Positions 8,050-17,634 of a stretch of DNA of 64,000 nt are shown piece by piece; the first letter of the stretch is position 1; every line of letters starts with the position of its first letter. The DNA is from Streptomyces sp. YIM 121038. Its GTDB lineage: Bacteria; Actinomycetota; Actinomycetes; Streptomycetales; Streptomycetaceae. The stretch covers positions 2,790,001 through 2,854,000 of the forward strand of contig NZ_CP030771.1 in assembly GCF_006088715.1 (NCBI RefSeq). Reading direction: 5' to 3'. Position numbers and translations under genes: made by a program. The notes under the pieces were generated by a model. The model was not told the DNA's origin and made no database searches. It saw only the letters and a list, made by a program, of their open reading frames with translations.

Positions 8050-8220
8050 ATGGCCAAGAACAAGAACCGCGACCGGAACCAGAAAGCCGCGGCCCAGGCC
8101 GAGCGCGGTCAGCAGCAGGCGCAGCAGTCCTCGATGGAGGCCCAGGCGAAGTCCGCCGCCGAGGCGAACCCGGGCGATGTCGCCCGTAAGCACCGCGAAC
8201 GCCGCTTCGGCCACAACTGA
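8050..8220 (+). CDS. Conserved small basic protein (56 aa)
   Basis: The ATG at 8050 is preceded by a near-perfect AGGAGGAAG ribosome-binding site at about 8035-8043, so translation is well supported despite the short length. The peptide starts MAKNKNRDRNQKAAAQAERG, continues with a Gln/Ala-rich helix and ends ANPGDVARKHRERRFGHN. It has no membrane helix or cysteine. Similar 50-60-residue proteins occur at this place, next to dnaE, in other Streptomyces. The charge pattern suggests an RNA- or ribosome-binding or intrinsically disordered protein, but that is inference. It is convergent with dnaE, whose stop lies 139 bp away. Confidence 0.78.
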   Translation: MAKNKNRDRNQKAAAQAERGQQQAQQSSMEAQAKSAAEANPGDVARKHRERRFGHN

Positions 8221-8358
8221 CGCGGGCTCAGGCACACCGGAGGGGCGCACCCGATGCGGGTGCGCCCCTCAGCCGTGCAGTGCTCCGGGCCCGGCAGCGG
8301 GGCGGTCCGGCAGGCGGTCGGCCCGTTGACCCGGCAGCCGGTCAGGCCCGTCAGCCCG

Positions 8359-11300
8359 TCAGCCCGTCAGGCAGGACGGGCCGAGCAGCACCTTCAGGTC
8401 GCCGAAGAGGGCCGGGTCCGGCTTCACGCGGTGCCGGTCGAGCCGCAGCACCGTGGTCTTCTGCGCCCCCTGGAGCTTGATCCGCACCTCGCTGTTGCCC
8501 TTGTGGTGGCTGAGGATCTCGCCGAGCCGGGTGACCATCGGCGGGCTCACCTTCACCGTGGGGATGGTGATGAGGACCGGGGCGTTGGTGCCCGCGTTCG
8601 ACAGGTCGGGGACCTGGAGCTCCATCGCGACGAGCCGGGGCACGTCCTCGCGCTTGTCGAGGCGGCCCTTGACGAAGACGACGGCGTCCTCGACGAGCTG
8701 GGTCGAGACCAGCTGGTAGGTCGCCGGGAAGAACATGCACTCGATGGAGCCCGCGAGGTCCTCGACGGTGGCGATGGCCCAGGCGTTGCCCTGCTTGGTC
8801 ATCTTGCGCTGGAGGCCGGAGATGATGCCGCCGATGGTGACGACGGCGCCGTCGGAGAAGTCCCCGCCGGTGAGCTGTCCGATGCCCGCGTCGGCCTTGT
8901 CCGAGAGCACGTTCTCCAGGCCGAAGAGGGGGTGGTCGGAGACGTACAGACCGAGCATCTCGCGCTCCTGGGCGAGCAGATAGGTCTTGTCCCACTCGTC
9001 CTCGGAGAACTCCACGTCCAGGCCGAAGCCGGGCTCGCTGGAGTCGTCCTCGCCCATGCCGCCGAAGAGGTCGAACTGGCCCTCGGCCTCCTTGCGCTTG
9101 ACCGCGACCACGTTGTCGATCATCGGCTCGTACTGCGCGGTCAGGCCCTTGCGGGTGTGCCCCATGGTGTCGAAGGCACCGGCCTTGATCAGCGACTCCG
9201 TGGTGCGCTTGTTGCAGGCGGCGGCCTCGACCTTGTCCAGGTAGTCGGGGAAGGAGGCGTACTTCCCCTTGGCCTTGCGGGAGCGGATGATCGCGTCCAC
9301 CACGTTGGTGCCCACGTTCCGGACGGCTTCGAGGCCGAAGAGGATCACGTCGTCGCCCTGGGCGGCGAAGTTGTGCACCGACTCGTTCACGTTCGGCGGG
9401 AGGACCTTGATCCGCATGCGGCGGCACTCGTTCAGATAGACGGCCGACTTGTCCTTGTCGTCCTTCACCGAGGTGAGCAGCGCGGCCATGTACTCGGCCG
9501 GGTAGTTCGCCTTCAGATACGCGGTCCAGTACGTGACCAGGCCGTACGCGGAGGAGTGCGCCTTGTTGAACGCGTATCCGGCGAACGGGACCAGGACGTC
9601 CCACAGGGCCTGGATCGCCGCGTCGGAGTAGCCGTTCTTGCGGGCGCCCGCCTGGAAGATGCCGAAGTTCTTCTCCAGCTCCTCCGGCTTCTTCTTGCCC
9701 ATCACGCGGCGGAGGATGTCGGCCTCGCCGAGGGAGTACCCGGCGATGATCTGGGCGGCCTTCTGCACCTGCTCCTGGTACACGATCAGGCCGTAGGTGA
9801 GACCCAGGGTCTCCTTGAGCGGCTCCTCCAGCTCCGGGTGGATCGGGGTGATCTCCTGGCGGCCGTTCTTGCGCTCCGCGTAGTTCGTGTGCGAGTTCAT
9901 TCCCATGGGGCCCGGCCGGTACAGGGCCGAGACGGCGGAAATGTCCTCGAAGTTGTCGGGCTGCATCTGGCGGAGCAGCGAGCGCATCGGACCGCCGTCG
10001 AACTGGAACACGCCGAGCGTGTCACCGCGGCAGAGCAGTTCGAAGGTCTTGGGGTCGTCGAGCGGGAGGTCGAGCATCTCCAGGTCGATGCCCTTGTTGA
10101 CCTTCACCATCTTGACGGCGTCGTCCATGATCGTGAGGTTGCGCAGGCCGAGGAAGTCCATCTTCAGCAGGCCGAGCGACTCGCACTGCGGGTAGTCCCA
10201 CTGCGTGATGGTGACGCCGTCGGTGTGCCGCACCCAGATCGGGGCGTGGTCGACGATCGGCTCGCTGGACATGATGACGCCCGCGGCGTGCACGCCCATC
10301 TGCCGGACCAGGCCCTCGACGCCCTTGGCGGTGTCGATGACCTTCTTGACGTCCGGCTCGTTCTCGTACATCCCCCGGATCTCGCCCGCCTCGCTGTAGC
10401 GCGGGTGGGTGGGGTTGGTGATGCCGTCGAGGTCGATGCCCTTGCCGAGGACGTCGGCGGGCATGGCCTTGGTGAGGCGGTCGCCCATCGCGTACGGATA
10501 GCCGAGGACGCGGGCGGAGTCCTTGATGGCGTTCTTGGCCTTGATCTTGCCGTAGGTGCCGATCATGGCGACCTTGTCGGAGCCGTACTTCTCCGTCACG
10601 TACCGGATCACCTCGACGCGCCTGCGCTCGTCGAAGTCGATGTCGACGTCGGGCATGGAGATGCGCTCGGGGTTGAGGAACCGCTCGAAGATCAGGCCGT
10701 GCGTGATCGGGTCGAGGTCGGTGATGCCCATGGCGTACGCGACGATCGAGCCGGCCGCGGAGCCTCGGCCGGGGCCCACCGCGATGCCCTGCTTCTTGGC
10801 CCACATGATGAAGTCGGCGACGACCAGGAAGTATCCCGGGAAGCCCATCGAGATGATCGTGTCCATCTCGTACTCGGCCTGCTTCTGGCGGTCCTCGGGG
10901 ACGCCGCCCGGGTAGCGGCGCTCCATGCCGCGGCGGACCTCCTCCTGGAACCAGGTGACCTCGGTGAAGCCCTCGGGGATGTCGAACTTCGGCATGAGGT
11001 CGCGCTTCTCGAACATGCCGGTGGTGTCGATCTGCTCGGCCACCAGGAGGGTGTTGCGGCAGCCCTCCTGCCAGGCGTCCGAGGAGTCGACGGCGTACAT
11101 CTCGTCCGTGGACTTCAGGTAGTAGCCGGTGCCGTCGAACCGGAAGCGGTCCGGGTCCGAGAGGTTCTTGCCGGTCTGGATGCAGAGCAGGGCGTCGTGG
11201 GCGGTCGCCTCGTGCGCGTACGTGTAGTGCGAGTCGTTGGTGACCAGCGGGGGGATGCCGAGCTTCTTGCCGATCTCCAGGAGGCCGTCGCGGACCCGGC

Positions 11301-11898
11301 GCTCGATCTCGATGCCGTGGTCCATCAGCTCCAGGAAGTACCGGCCCTTGCCGAAGATGTCCTGGTACTCCGAGGCGGCCTTCAGGGCCTCGTCGAACTG
11401 GCCGAGGCGCAGGCGGGTCTGGAGCTCGCCGGACGGGCAGCCGGTGGAGGCGATGAGCCCCTCCGACCACTGGGAGATCGTCTCCTTGTCCATGCGGGGC
11501 CACTTCTGGAGCCAGCCCTCGGCGTACGCGTCCGAGGACAGCCGGAAGAGGTTGTGCAGGCCCGTCTTGTTCGCCGCCCAGATCGTTTTGTGCGTGTAAC
11601 CACCCGAACCGGAGACGTCGTCCCGCTTCTGGTGGGGCTGGCCCCACTGGATCTTGCGCTTGTTGCGCCGCGACTCCGGGGCCACGTACGCCTCGATGCC
11701 GATGATCGGGGTGACCCCGGCCTTCTGGGCGGTGTGGAAGAAGTCGTACGCCCCGTGGAGGTTGCCGTGGTCCGACATGGCGATATGGGTCATGCCCATG
11801 TCGTTGCACGCCTTGAACATGTCCTTCAGCCGTGCCGCGCCGTCCAGGAGCGAGTACTGGGTGTGCACGTGCAGGTGCGTGAAGGGCGGCTTCGACAC
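8359..11898 (-). CDS. dnaE: DNA polymerase III subunit alpha
   Basis: This is the catalytic subunit of the replicative polymerase, 1179 aa, a normal length for the DnaE1 class. A PHP domain opens the protein (FTHLHVHTQYSLLDGA at residues 6-21, SDHGNLHG at about 42-49). The polymerase core has GPGRGSAAGS at about 375-384 and the catalytic PDVDIDFDER at about 416-425. Helix-hairpin-helix repeats follow, and an OB-fold near residues 1015-1060 (TIGGIISGLQRKMTKQGNAW). GTG 11898 is chosen because GGAGG lies 8 nt upstream; the TTG 15 bp earlier has no such site. A TAGACT -10-like element at 12015-12020 may belong to its promoter. It is a single-gene unit convergent with the 56-aa gene. Confidence 0.97.
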   Translation of the reverse strand: MSKPPFTHLHVHTQYSLLDGAARLKDMFKACNDMGMTHIAMSDHGNLHGAYDFFHTAQKAGVTPIIGIEAYVAPESRRNKRKIQWGQPHQKRDDVSGSGGYTHKTIWAANKTGLHNLFRLSSDAYAEGWLQKWPRMDKETISQWSEGLIASTGCPSGELQTRLRLGQFDEALKAASEYQDIFGKGRYFLELMDHGIEIERRVRDGLLEIGKKLGIPPLVTNDSHYTYAHEATAHDALLCIQTGKNLSDPDRFRFDGTGYYLKSTDEMYAVDSSDAWQEGCRNTLLVAEQIDTTGMFEKRDLMPKFDIPEGFTEVTWFQEEVRRGMERRYPGGVPEDRQKQAEYEMDTIISMGFPGYFLVVADFIMWAKKQGIAVGPGRGSAAGSIVAYAMGITDLDPITHGLIFERFLNPERISMPDVDIDFDERRRVEVIRYVTEKYGSDKVAMIGTYGKIKAKNAIKDSARVLGYPYAMGDRLTKAMPADVLGKGIDLDGITNPTHPRYSEAGEIRGMYENEPDVKKVIDTAKGVEGLVRQMGVHAAGVIMSSEPIVDHAPIWVRHTDGVTITQWDYPQCESLGLLKMDFLGLRNLTIMDDAVKMVKVNKGIDLEMLDLPLDDPKTFELLCRGDTLGVFQFDGGPMRSLLRQMQPDNFEDISAVSALYRPGPMGMNSHTNYAERKNGRQEITPIHPELEEPLKETLGLTYGLIVYQEQVQKAAQIIAGYSLGEADILRRVMGKKKPEELEKNFGIFQAGARKNGYSDAAIQALWDVLVPFAGYAFNKAHSSAYGLVTYWTAYLKANYPAEYMAALLTSVKDDKDKSAVYLNECRRMRIKVLPPNVNESVHNFAAQGDDVILFGLEAVRNVGTNVVDAIIRSRKAKGKYASFPDYLDKVEAAACNKRTTESLIKAGAFDTMGHTRKGLTAQYEPMIDNVVAVKRKEAEGQFDLFGGMGEDDSSEPGFGLDVEFSEDEWDKTYLLAQEREMLGLYVSDHPLFGLENVLSDKADAGIGQLTGGDFSDGAVVTIGGIISGLQRKMTKQGNAWAIATVEDLAGSIECMFFPATYQLVSTQLVEDAVVFVKGRLDKREDVPRLVAMELQVPDLSNAGTNAPVLITIPTVKVSPPMVTRLGEILSHHKGNSEVRIKLQGAQKTTVLRLDRHRVKPDPALFGDLKVLLGPSCLTG

Positions 11899-12129
11899 GG
11901 CTTGGGCCTCCAAGGAAAATGCTGCGGCGCGAAGCGCCTCGGTGAGGGGCGGTGGTCGGGTGACGGGAGGGCGCTCGGCGACAGGCTGCGGACAGTCTGG
12001 GGGGACAGCGGGGAAGTCTAGTCCGGGTCACTGACAGCCGAGCGGCACTCAGGAGTACGGTCGGGCGTTGGAAGAGGGCAGGGGGCACGGAACGCCTGTC
12101 CCATGTCATGCACCAGGAGGCACCCCGCG

Positions 12130-13482
12130 ATGTCGGTCCCGCAGCCCACCGCCGAGCAGCGCGGCGAGGAGATCCTCGCCGTCTTCGGCACCGCTTTCGG
12201 CGAGCTGCTCGCCGCCGACCCCGCGGCGTTCCGGGTGAAGTTCCGGAAGATGGCGGCCTCCGCCTTCGCGTTCTACCGGGGCACGGCCTGCCTCTTCTAC
12301 CACGACCTGGAGCGCGAGCACGCCGGGCGCGACGGCGGGGAGATACACACCGGACCGTACCTGGACGACCGCACGGGCCGGGTGTGGATCCACGGCGACC
12401 TGCACGCGGAGAACTTCGGCACGTACATGGACGCCCAGGGCCGCCTGATCTTCAACGTGAACGACTTCGACGAGGCGTACGTCGGCCCCTTCACCTGGGA
12501 CCTCAAGCGCTTCGCCGCCTCGCTCGCCCTGATCGGCTACACCAAGGCGCTCAGCGACGAGCAGATCACCGGCCTGGTGCGGACCTACGCGGCGGCGTAC
12601 CGCGCGCGGATCCACGACCTGGCGACGGACGCCAAGAGCGAGGAAGTGCCCCCCTTCACGCTCGACACCGCCCAGGGCCCGCTGCTCGGCGCGCTGCGCG
12701 CCGCCCGCTCCCTGACCCGCTTCGAGCTCCTGGACTCGATGACGGAGATCCGCGACTTCGAGCGCCGCTTCGCGCCGGGCGGCGGCTCCATCGAGCTGGA
12801 CGCCGCCACGCGCTACAAGGTCCTCGCGGCCTTCGACGGCTATCTGGAGACGCTCCCGGAGTCCTCGCTGACCCGCCCGGACTCCTACCGCGTGAAGGAC
12901 GTCGTGGGCCGCCGCGGCATCGGCATCGGCTCGGCCGGGCTGCCCTCGTACAACATCCTCCTGGAGGGCAACAGCGACGCGTTGGAGAACGACGTCGTGA
13001 TCTACCTCAAGCAGGCCCAGACCCCCGCCGTCTCGCGCCATGTGACGGACGCCTCGATCCGCTCCTACTTCCAGCACGAGGGCCACCGCACGGTCATCTC
13101 GCAGCGCGCCCTGCAGGCGCACGCCGACCCCTGGCTCGGCTGGACCGAGCTGGACGGCGCGGGCCAGCTCGTCGCCGAGGTGTCGCCGTACGCGGTCGAC
13201 CTGGACTGGTCGGACATCGACGACCCGGAGGAGATCGCCGCGGTGGTCGCCGACCTGGGCCGGGCCACCGCCGCGATGCACGCCGCGGCGGACGACGAGA
13301 GCGGCCACTCGGACCTGGTGCCGTTCTCCACGGAGCGGGCGATCGACGCCGCGATCGCGGCCGACGAGGCGGGCTTCGCGGACCTCCTCGTGGACTTCGC
13401 GCACGGCTACGGCGCCCGTGCGCGCGCCGACCACCAGGTCTTCGTCGACCTCTTCCGCAACGGACGGATACCGGGCCTGTAG
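12130..13482 (+). CDS. DUF2252 family protein (450 aa)
   Basis: This is a full-length DUF2252 protein. Residues 86-97 read WIHGDLHAENFG and residues 109-127 contain NDFDEAYVGPFTWDLKR. These resemble the HGD-x-x-x-x-N and DFD elements of aminoglycoside-phosphotransferase and kinase folds, so a phosphotransfer role on a small molecule is plausible but unproven. A Gly-rich stretch (VVGRRGIGIGSAGLPSYNIL) and a basic YFQHEGHRTVISQRALQA segment follow, as in relatives. The ATG at 12130 has AGGAGG at about 12113-12118. The gene is divergent from dnaE across 231 bp. A dyad at 13522-13542 follows the stop. No partner gene is evident. Confidence 0.85.
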   Translation: MSVPQPTAEQRGEEILAVFGTAFGELLAADPAAFRVKFRKMAASAFAFYRGTACLFYHDLEREHAGRDGGEIHTGPYLDDRTGRVWIHGDLHAENFGTYMDAQGRLIFNVNDFDEAYVGPFTWDLKRFAASLALIGYTKALSDEQITGLVRTYAAAYRARIHDLATDAKSEEVPPFTLDTAQGPLLGALRAARSLTRFELLDSMTEIRDFERRFAPGGGSIELDAATRYKVLAAFDGYLETLPESSLTRPDSYRVKDVVGRRGIGIGSAGLPSYNILLEGNSDALENDVVIYLKQAQTPAVSRHVTDASIRSYFQHEGHRTVISQRALQAHADPWLGWTELDGAGQLVAEVSPYAVDLDWSDIDDPEEIAAVVADLGRATAAMHAAADDESGHSDLVPFSTERAIDAAIAADEAGFADLLVDFAHGYGARARADHQVFVDLFRNGRIPGL

Positions 13483-13521
13483 GGCGCCCGCCGCCACGAG
13501 GGACCGCGTCGCCCGATTCAC

Positions 13522-13542
13522 AGGGACCCTTTAGGGGTCCCT
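13522..13542 (+). terminator. Stem-loop after the DUF2252 gene
   Basis: An 8-bp perfect stem (AGGGACCC / GGGTCCCT) with a TTTAG loop lies 40 bp past the stop at 13482. It sits just upstream of the next start at 13574, so an operator role is an alternative. Confidence 0.45.
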
Positions 13543-13573
13543 TACGACGGCCCGTGGGACACTCACTTCCGCG

Positions 13574-14263
13574 ATGGACATATTCGGGACCCAGCTGAGA
13601 GTCGTGCGCGCGGCGCTGTTCACGACGGTCGTCGTGCTGCTGTCCGCCGCGTCGCACATCCTGCTGTCCCGGGCCCCGCTGCCGCTGACCACCTGCCTGG
13701 CGATCACGGCCGTCGTCTACGTCATCGCGTACGCCCTGGCCGGGCGCGAGCGCGGCTTCGGCAAGATCGCCGCGCTGCTCGTCCCGCTGGAGCTCGCCGC
13801 CGACACGGTCTTCACCACCGGTCAGCACGTCTGCTACGGCCAGGCCGGGGGCCCGGTCGCGGGCCCGCTGCGCTCCTTCGGCGTCGACGTGCTGTGCGGC
13901 GGCGCCGACGTCGGCACCCCGCTGGCCCGGATGGCGGGCGGCGAGCGGCTGCACGGCGCCGCCGCCCTGCTCGCTGACGCCGACCCGGGCGCGGCCTGGC
14001 TGCTGCTCGCCACGCACATCGGCGTCGGTCTCGCCGCCGCCGCCTGGCTGCACCGGGGCGAGCGCGCCCTCGCCCAGCTCCTTCGCGCGGTGGCCGCGGC
14101 CACCTTCCGGCCGCTCCTGATCGCCCTGGCCGTGGTGACCGCCCGGGTCGCCCCGGGGCAGCGCGCGCCGCGGCCCGTGCTCCGGGCCCGGGCGACGCGC
14201 ACCCGGCTCTTCGTGCACTGCGTGGGACGGCGTGGACCGCCGTACTCGGCCGCTGTCGCCTGA
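13574..14263 (+). CDS. Hypothetical membrane protein (229 aa)
   Basis: No named family is recognised. Hydrophobic segments fall at about residues 12-32, 38-56, 63-82, 140-160 and 170-190, suggesting a small polytopic membrane protein. The loop between the third and fourth segments contains one Cys pair (HVCYGQ and DVLCGG), which could form a disulfide if exported. The C-terminal 40 residues are basic and probably cytosolic. The start is ATG 13574 with only a weak ribosome-binding site. The next gene, a membrane-anchored DsbA-like protein, begins 37 bp downstream, so the two may be cotranscribed; a link to thiol chemistry is only a guess from that neighbour. Confidence 0.6.
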   Translation: MDIFGTQLRVVRAALFTTVVVLLSAASHILLSRAPLPLTTCLAITAVVYVIAYALAGRERGFGKIAALLVPLELAADTVFTTGQHVCYGQAGGPVAGPLRSFGVDVLCGGADVGTPLARMAGGERLHGAAALLADADPGAAWLLLATHIGVGLAAAAWLHRGERALAQLLRAVAAATFRPLLIALAVVTARVAPGQRAPRPVLRARATRTRLFVHCVGRRGPPYSAAVA

Positions 14264-14300
14264 GTACGCACGTCCCCCCTCACCATCACGGAGTACCACC

Positions 14301-15119
14301 ATGAGCAAGCGCAACAGCCAGGGCGCCAAGCAGGCCGCCCGCGAGCGGATCCGCGCCCAGCAGGAGGCCGAGCGCCAGCGCGAGAAGCGCAAGCGGTCGA
14401 TCATCGTCGGCGCGTCCGTCGTCGGCGTCATCGCCATCGCCGGCGGCATCGGCTACGCCGTCGTCCAGAACAACAAGCCCGGCTACTGGGAAGAGGCCAA
14501 GGACCAGAAGCTGGTCAAGCCCGCCAACACCTCGGGCAAGGACGGCACGACGATCGTCGTCGGCAAGGCCAGTGCCAAGAAGACCCTGAAGGTCTACGAG
14601 GACCCGCGCTGCCCGATCTGCGCCAGCTTCGAGCAGGCCGTCGGCCCGACCGTCGAGAAGGACCTCAAGGACGGCAAGTACAAGGTCCAGTTCGTCGGCG
14701 CGACCTTCCTCGACCGCAACTTCCCCGGCGAGGGCTCGCGCAACGCGATGAGCGCGCTCGGCGCCGCCCTGAACGTCTCCCCGGACGCCTTCCTCGCCTA
14801 CAAGAAGGCCCTGTACTCCGCCGACAACCACCCCGCGGAGGACCAGGACAAGTTCAAGGACGACTCCTACCTCCTGAAGGTCGCCAACGAGGTGCCCGAG
14901 CTCAAGAAGAGCGCGGCCTTCAAGAAGGACGTCAAGGACGGCACGTACGACCGCTGGGCCCTGGCCGTGTCGGACGCCTTCAGCGACAACAAGGACGGCG
15001 TCGAGGGCACCCCGGCCTTCGTCATGAACGGCAAGCAGCTCAAGGGCGCCGACGGCCGCAACGCCCCGATGACGCCCGAGGACTTCACCAAGGCCGTGGA
15101 CAAGGCCCTGAAGGCCTGA
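14301..15119 (+). CDS. Membrane-anchored DsbA-like thiol oxidoreductase (272 aa)
   Basis: This is a thioredoxin-fold (Thioredoxin_4/DsbA-type) protein anchored in the membrane with its catalytic domain outside. Residues 1-32 are highly charged and cytosolic, a single helix spans about 33-55, and the active site is CPIC at residues 104-107 in [12 protein letters not shown]. The cis-Pro loop is [10 protein letters not shown] near residue 234. It should form or isomerise disulfides in secreted proteins. The ATG at 14301 is preceded by GGAG. An 11-bp hairpin terminator at 15158-15192 follows. High Lys content, unlike its Arg-rich neighbours, is a family trait and not a sign of transfer. Confidence 0.88.
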   Translation: MSKRNSQGAKQAARERIRAQQEAERQREKRKRSIIVGASVVGVIAIAGGIGYAVVQNNKPGYWEEAKDQKLVKPANTSGKDGTTIVVGKASAKKTLKVYEDPRCPICASFEQAVGPTVEKDLKDGKYKVQFVGATFLDRNFPGEGSRNAMSALGAALNVSPDAFLAYKKALYSADNHPAEDQDKFKDDSYLLKVANEVPELKKSAAFKKDVKDGTYDRWALAVSDAFSDNKDGVEGTPAFVMNGKQLKGADGRNAPMTPEDFTKAVDKALKA

Positions 15120-15157
15120 CCGGGAGTCATCACGCAGACGCAGTAGACGGCTTGGGG

Positions 15158-15192
15158 AAGAGCGGGCGAACTTTTCGAGGGCGCCCGCTCTT
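15158..15192 (+). terminator. Terminator after the DsbA-like gene
   Basis: An 11-bp perfect stem (AAGAGCGGGCG at 15158-15168, CGCCCGCTCTT at 15182-15192) with a 13-base loop is followed by TTCC. This is a convincing stem-loop terminator between the DsbA-like gene and phoD. Confidence 0.7.
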
Positions 15193-15223
15193 TCCGCGTT
15201 ACTGGTCCGTAGGGTTCGTCCTC

Positions 15224-16924
15224 GTGACCAGTCGAATAGACAACAACTCCCCCGCGGCCGCCGAGGACTCCGGCAGACCGCGGGCCGCCGCGCTCACACC
15301 GCGCCGCCGGACCGTCGTCAAGGCCGCGGCCGCCACCGCCGTCCTCGCCGCGCCGCTCGCGGCCGCCGGGACCGCCCGCGCCGCCGACGGCCCGGCCTTC
15401 GCGCACGGCGTCGCCTCCGGCGATCCGCTGCCCGACGGCGTCCTGCTCTGGACGCGCGTCACACCGACCCCGGACGCGGTGCCCGGCTCCGGCAAGGGCC
15501 CCGACGTGCAGGTGGGTTGGGAGGTGGCCGAGGACAAGGGCTTCACCCGGGTCGTCGGCCGGGGAACCACCACCGCGACGGCGGCGAGCGACCACACCGT
15601 CAAGGCGGATGTAAGGGGCTTGCGCCAGGCCACCACCTATTACTACCGCTTCTCCGTAGAGGGCGGTTCCACGGTGCGCTCGCCCGTCGGCCGGACCCGC
15701 ACCGCGCCCGCGCACGACGCGGCCGCGCCCGGCGTCCGCTTCGGCGTGGTCTCCTGCGCCAACTGGGAGGCGGGCTACTTCTCGTCGTACCGCCACCTCG
15801 CGGCCCGCACCGAGCTCGACGCGGTCCTGCACCTCGGCGACTACCTGTACGAGTACGCGTCCGGCGGCTACGCCTCCACCCGCGGCCTGGTGCGCGAGCA
15901 CCGCCCCAAGCACGAGATCGTCACGCTCGCCGACTACCGCGAGCGCCACGGCGTCCACAAGACCGACCCGGACGCCCTGGCGATGCACGCCACGCACCCG
16001 GTCATCGCGATCTGGGACGACCACGAGGTCGCCAACGACGCCTGGTCCGGCGGCGCGGAGAACCACCAGCCCGAGACCGAGGGCCCCTGGGCCGCGCGCG
16101 TGGCCGCCGCCAAGCAGGCGTACTTCGAGTGGATGCCGGTCCGCCCCTCCACCGAAGGCACCGTCTACCGCCGTCTGCGCTTCGGAAAGCTGGCCGATCT
16201 GCACCTGCTCGACCTGCGCTCGTTCCGCTCCCAGCAGGCCAAGCCCGGCAGCGGCGCCGTGGACTCGCCGGAGCGCACGATCACGGGGCGCGCCCAGCTC
16301 GACTGGCTGAAGGCGGGCCTGGCCTCCTCCGACGCCGCGTGGAAGCTGGTCGGCACCTCGGTGATGATCTCGCCGGTGGCCTTCGGCTCGCTCCCGGCGT
16401 ATCTGCTCGCGCCGCTTGCCGAGCTGCTCGGCCTGCCCAAGGAGGGCCTGGCCGTCAACACCGACCAGTGGGACGGCTACACGCACGACCGCAAGGAGCT
16501 CATCGGGCACCTGCGGGACAAGGGCGTCAAGAACACGGTGTTCCTGACCGGCGACATCCACATGGCCTGGGCGAACGACGTGCCCGTCACGGCCGCCACG
16601 TACCCGTCGTCGCCGTCGGCCGCCACGGAGTTCGTCGTCACGTCCGTGACCTCCGACAACGTCGACGACTATCTGAAGGTGGCGCCGCACACGCTGTCGC
16701 TCGTCGGCGTCGCCGCCGTCAAGGCCGCCAACCGCCATGTGAAGTGGCTGGACATGGACTCGCACGGCTACGGCGTCCTCGACGTGACCGCCGAGCGCTC
16801 GCAGATGGACTACTACGTGGTCTCCGACCGCAAGGACCCCGAGGCCACGTCGTCCTGGGCCCGCTCGTACCGCACGCTCAGCGGGACGCAGAAGGTGGAG
16901 CGGGTGCGCGAGCCGGTGCGCTGA
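15224..16924 (+). CDS. phoD: Secreted alkaline phosphatase D
   Basis: This is a PhoD-family phosphodiesterase/phosphatase (566 aa) exported by the Tat route. The N-terminus has [10 protein letters not shown] (residues 26-35), a hydrophobic Ala-rich core and an ARA-ADG cleavage site near residue 53. A small Fn3-like PhoD_N domain follows. The metallophosphatase core shows [30 protein letters not shown] and [13 protein letters not shown], which supply the metal ligands. It releases phosphate from phosphodiesters and monoesters outside the cell. GTG 15224 is chosen because it leaves a compact Tat signal; a TAGGGT -10-like hexamer 8 nt before it suggests a leaderless start. No clear PHO-box repeat is visible in the short upstream gap, although PhoP control is known for S. 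coelicolor phoD. Confidence 0.93.
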   Translation: MTSRIDNNSPAAAEDSGRPRAAALTPRRRTVVKAAAATAVLAAPLAAAGTARAADGPAFAHGVASGDPLPDGVLLWTRVTPTPDAVPGSGKGPDVQVGWEVAEDKGFTRVVGRGTTTATAASDHTVKADVRGLRQATTYYYRFSVEGGSTVRSPVGRTRTAPAHDAAAPGVRFGVVSCANWEAGYFSSYRHLAARTELDAVLHLGDYLYEYASGGYASTRGLVREHRPKHEIVTLADYRERHGVHKTDPDALAMHATHPVIAIWDDHEVANDAWSGGAENHQPETEGPWAARVAAAKQAYFEWMPVRPSTEGTVYRRLRFGKLADLHLLDLRSFRSQQAKPGSGAVDSPERTITGRAQLDWLKAGLASSDAAWKLVGTSVMISPVAFGSLPAYLLAPLAELLGLPKEGLAVNTDQWDGYTHDRKELIGHLRDKGVKNTVFLTGDIHMAWANDVPVTAATYPSSPSAATEFVVTSVTSDNVDDYLKVAPHTLSLVGVAAVKAANRHVKWLDMDSHGYGVLDVTAERSQMDYYVVSDRKDPEATSSWARSYRTLSGTQKVERVREPVR

Positions 16925-16933
16925 CCGCTCGCC

Positions 16934-16965
16934 GGGCACGGTGCGGCGAGCGCCACACCGTGCCC
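16934..16965. terminator. Bidirectional terminator between phoD and the hydrolase gene
   Basis: A perfect 10-bp stem, GGGCACGGTG at 16934-16943 with CACCGTGCCC at 16956-16965, sits in the 63-bp gap between two converging genes. An alternative pairing CGCTCGCC/GGCGAGCG overlaps it. Confidence 0.6.
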
Positions 16966-16987
16966 CGCGGCGCCCGCTGGACCACCG

Positions 16988-17557
16988 CTAGAGGGTCTCC
17001 AGGAAGCCGAGGGCCGTGCGCCAGGTGGTCTCGGCCGCGTCGGCGTCGTAGTCGTCCAGGTCCGGGTCGGTGAACAGGTGGCCCGCCCCGGCGTAGCGGT
17101 AGACCTCCACGTCGGCGCCGGCCCGGCCCATCTGCAGGTACCAGGCGCTCAGCCAGTCGTCCGTCTCGAACGGGTCGGGCTCGGCGACGTGCAGCTGCAC
17201 CGGCAGGCCGTCCACCGACGCGTTCTCGGCGATGTCGCTCGTGCCGTGCAGGAGCAGCAGGCCGCGCGCCTTGTCGTCGCCGAGCGCGAGGGTCTGCGCG
17301 ACCGAGGCGCCGAACGAGAAGCCCGCGTAGACCAGGCCGCGGTCCGAGTACGGCGCCGCGGCCAGAACCGCACGTTTGAGGAGCTCGTCCCTGCCCACTT
17401 CTTCCTGGTGGGCCATGCCCTCCTCGACGGTGTCGAAGACGCGCCCCTCGAAGAGGTCGGGGGTCCACACCTGGTGGCCCGCCGCGCGCAGCCGGTCGGC
17501 CGCCGCGCGCACCGCGGGCCGCAGCCCGTACGTCGAATGGAAAAGCACGATGTTCAT
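16988..17557 (-). CDS. Dienelactone hydrolase family protein (189 aa)
   Basis: This is a small alpha/beta hydrolase of the DLH family. It opens MNIVLFHSTYGLRP, has the elbow YAGFSFGASVAQ near residue 80, an acidic segment HVAEPDPFETDD, and the C-terminal catalytic His in YAGAGHLFTDPDLDDYD. Classical dienelactone hydrolases use Cys in the elbow (G-x-C-x-G); here the position is Ser. The substrate is therefore uncertain and is likely a general ester or lactone. The start is ATG 17557. It is divergent from the mechanosensitive channel gene across 77 bp and convergent with phoD. Confidence 0.85.
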   Translation of the reverse strand: MNIVLFHSTYGLRPAVRAAADRLRAAGHQVWTPDLFEGRVFDTVEEGMAHQEEVGRDELLKRAVLAAAPYSDRGLVYAGFSFGASVAQTLALGDDKARGLLLLHGTSDIAENASVDGLPVQLHVAEPDPFETDDWLSAWYLQMGRAGADVEVYRYAGAGHLFTDPDLDDYDADAAETTWRTALGFLETL

Positions 17558-17634
17558 GGATCCATCGTGCCATCCGAGCCCACCCGCCCCACCTGCTCTC
17601 GATCGTCCCACCCGCTCCACCTACCCTCGGAGAC

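Noticed and set aside
8254..12021. 1255-codon open frame on the plus strand, opposite dnaE
   Set aside because: It is antisense to dnaE and is kept open by high third-position GC. Its Val/Gly/His/Asp-rich composition is that of a shadow, not a protein.
15120..15223. PHO box upstream of phoD
   Set aside because: I looked for tandem GTTCACC-like repeats and found none. The gap is mostly a terminator, so PhoP control cannot be claimed from this sequence.
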